This document shows positions 14,096 through 14,900 of a stretch of 14,900 bases of DNA, one piece after another. The stretch is from an uncultured Pirellulaceae bacterium. GTDB taxonomy: Bacteria > Planctomycetota > Planctomycetia > Pirellulales > Pirellulaceae. The stretch covers positions 1-14,900 of the forward strand of contig CAMYKF010000418.1 in assembly GCA_947258905.1 (NCBI GenBank), written 5' to 3'. Position 1 is the first letter of the stretch. Every line of letters starts with the position of its first letter. The position numbers and the translations under genes were made by a program. The notes under the pieces were generated by a model. The model did no database searches, was not told the DNA's origin, and saw nothing but the letters and a program-made list of their open reading frames with translations.

Positions 14096-14096
14096 C

Positions 14097-14833
14097 CTAG
14101 TACTCGATGCCCATGCGGTGCATCAGCATTTTCATGTCGTCCCACGTCCTGGCCTTGGCCGCCGGAGTTCGCAGCAGATAGGCGGGATGGTACGCTCGGG
14201 CTGCAGGATCTCCAGTTGCCGCTGCCAATACTCGCTACAGTGCTCCAGTTCCGCTTCGTGCGGGTTGCGATTGCCGGGCGGCCGGCACTTGACGGTGTTG
14301 AAGATGTAAACGTCCTCGCGAGCCATCTTGCATGCCGCGATGATTTTGTTCAGCAACTCGCCAGCCCGACCGACAAATGGCTCGCCCAGCCGGTCCTCGT
14401 CGGCACCGGGTCCTTCGCCAAGGAAAGCCAGTCGCGGTGTCGGATTGCCCACGCCAAATACGGTTTGCGTCCGGCACCGTGCCAGTTCCTCGCACCGCTC
14501 GCAATCTGCGACCTGTTGCTCGAGCACTTGCAAGGCCTCGATGCGAGCCGGTCGATCCAGCGTCGGGCCGTATCGATCGGCAGCCCCCGAATCAAACAGT
14601 GCTCCGGAACTGGCTGGCGGTGAATCGACGGCAGCGTCAGTCAACCGGGGCTCGACCACCGGTTCGCTTGCTTGCGATCCCGATGCCACTTCGTAATCGG
14701 CTGTCGATTCAAGCACCAGTTCGGCCAGACGGTTGTCCGCGCCGGACGGCAAGTCCGAAATGCCGGCCTGCTGCAAGCCGCGCAGGTACTGGATGGCCAA
14801 TCGACGTAAATCCGATTGAGTCATTTGAGTCAT
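14097..14833 (-). pseudogene. type-4 (Fe-S) uracil-DNA glycosylase, disrupted by an internal deletion with frameshift
   Basis: From ATG 14833 the frame reads a variable N-terminal extension, then a family-4 uracil-DNA glycosylase. These enzymes remove uracil from DNA in base-excision repair and carry a 4Fe-4S cluster. All four cluster cysteines are seen: CERC (111, 114), VKC (183) and EHC (199). The active-site loop GEGPGADEDRLGEPFVG (139-155) and RPPGNRNP are also intact. After QLEILQP (residue 212) the frame becomes meaningless and stops at TGA 14134-14132. In another frame, YHPAYLLR (14192-14169) resumes and runs through WDDMKMLMHRMGIEY to TAG 14099-14097, which is exactly the normal family ending. 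About 40 residues that family members have between these parts are missing. So a deletion whose length is not a multiple of three has removed the LG-x-x-A region and unlinked the HPAYLLR motif. The product should be inactive. Confidence 0.85.
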
Positions 14834-14900
14834 GGCATCCGGTTTGACTTTTGAGGGCCTTCTGGAACAATCGAACACCGCTGTCGCTGTCTGGTCGCAG
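14834..14900 (-). other. right-edge sequence upstream of the glycosylase gene, possible end of another minus-strand gene
   Basis: One minus-strand frame is open from the edge and stops at TGA 14832-14830, overlapping the glycosylase ATG as ATGA. Its last residues would be SIVPEGPQKSNRMP. This overlap pattern fits a coupled upstream gene, but 67 bases are too few to identify it, and a second frame is also open. No clear ribosome site precedes the glycosylase ATG. Confidence 0.25.

Larger units (their letters stand above)
13712..14096. other. intergenic region upstream of the DUF1598 gene
   Basis: This stretch of about 385 bases holds the ribosome site, the candidate promoter/operator and the AT-rich palindrome nearest the DUF1598 gene. 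Nearer the glycosylase pseudogene it holds several stem-loops, including GCAGG/CCTGC (14014-14029) and the paired hairpins at 14059-14095. I see no gene in it; the open frames crossing it have no start signals. Confidence 0.6.

Noticed and set aside
14097..14200. programmed frameshift in the glycosylase
   Set aside because: No slippery sequence is seen at the junction, and a frame change alone would not restore the missing stretch of very roughly 40 residues.
1..14900. CRISPR array, tRNA/rRNA, insertion sequence or phage genes
   Set aside because: There are no regularly spaced repeats, no clover-leaf or rRNA signatures, no transposase-like protein and no terminal inverted repeats flanking any gene.

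Overview
The window most likely comes from a planctomycete (Planctomycetota). The evidence is gene content: a very large Ser/Thr kinase with a WD40-like C-terminal half, a secreted DUF1598 protein (a family I know essentially from this phylum), and a MoxR/DUF58 cluster with DUF4350-like and DUF4129-like membrane partners. The DNA is moderately GC-rich and densely coding. It looks like ordinary chromosome: I see no insertion sequence, phage, CRISPR array, tRNA or rRNA.

Layout. The left edge (1-163, minus) holds the secretion signal and first residues of an exported protein, probably an M1-family metallopeptidase, cut by the window. A 555-base divergent gap with a strong 11-bp hairpin and 21-bp tandem repeats follows. 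Then come two plus-strand genes: the kinase/WD40 membrane protein (719-4399) and a lipoprotein with its own good ribosome binding site (4449-5435). They converge, with only 19 bases between them, on a tightly packed minus-strand unit of six genes. In transcription order this unit is: DUF4129-like secreted/membrane protein (12092-10611), DUF4350-like membrane protein, MoxR AAA+ ATPase, DUF58 protein, a six-helix membrane protein, and an 80-residue membrane protein (5697-5455). All joints are overlaps or gaps under 20 bases, so this is very probably one operon. It resembles other MoxR-based chaperone systems that remodel or assemble cell-envelope complexes, and the last two members look undescribed.

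Farther right, and separated by a clear intrinsic terminator (12259-12288), is a monocistronic secreted DUF1598 protein (13711-12311). Its promoter region carries a perfect 9-3-9 palindrome. The right end holds a type-4 uracil-DNA glycosylase gene that is broken. The N-terminal two thirds with all four cluster cysteines are intact, but a deletion of very roughly 40 codons plus a frame change puts the catalytic-site HPAYLLR motif and the normal C-terminus out of frame.

The best second looks are three. First, the glycosylase lesion. Second, an exact 25-bp tandem duplication at the end of the six-helix gene, which has changed its last residues and destroyed an ATGA stop/start overlap with the next gene. 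Third, the six-gene MoxR operon itself. The two lesions may be real mutations or assembly errors, and read mapping would tell. All family names come from reading motifs; no database search was possible.
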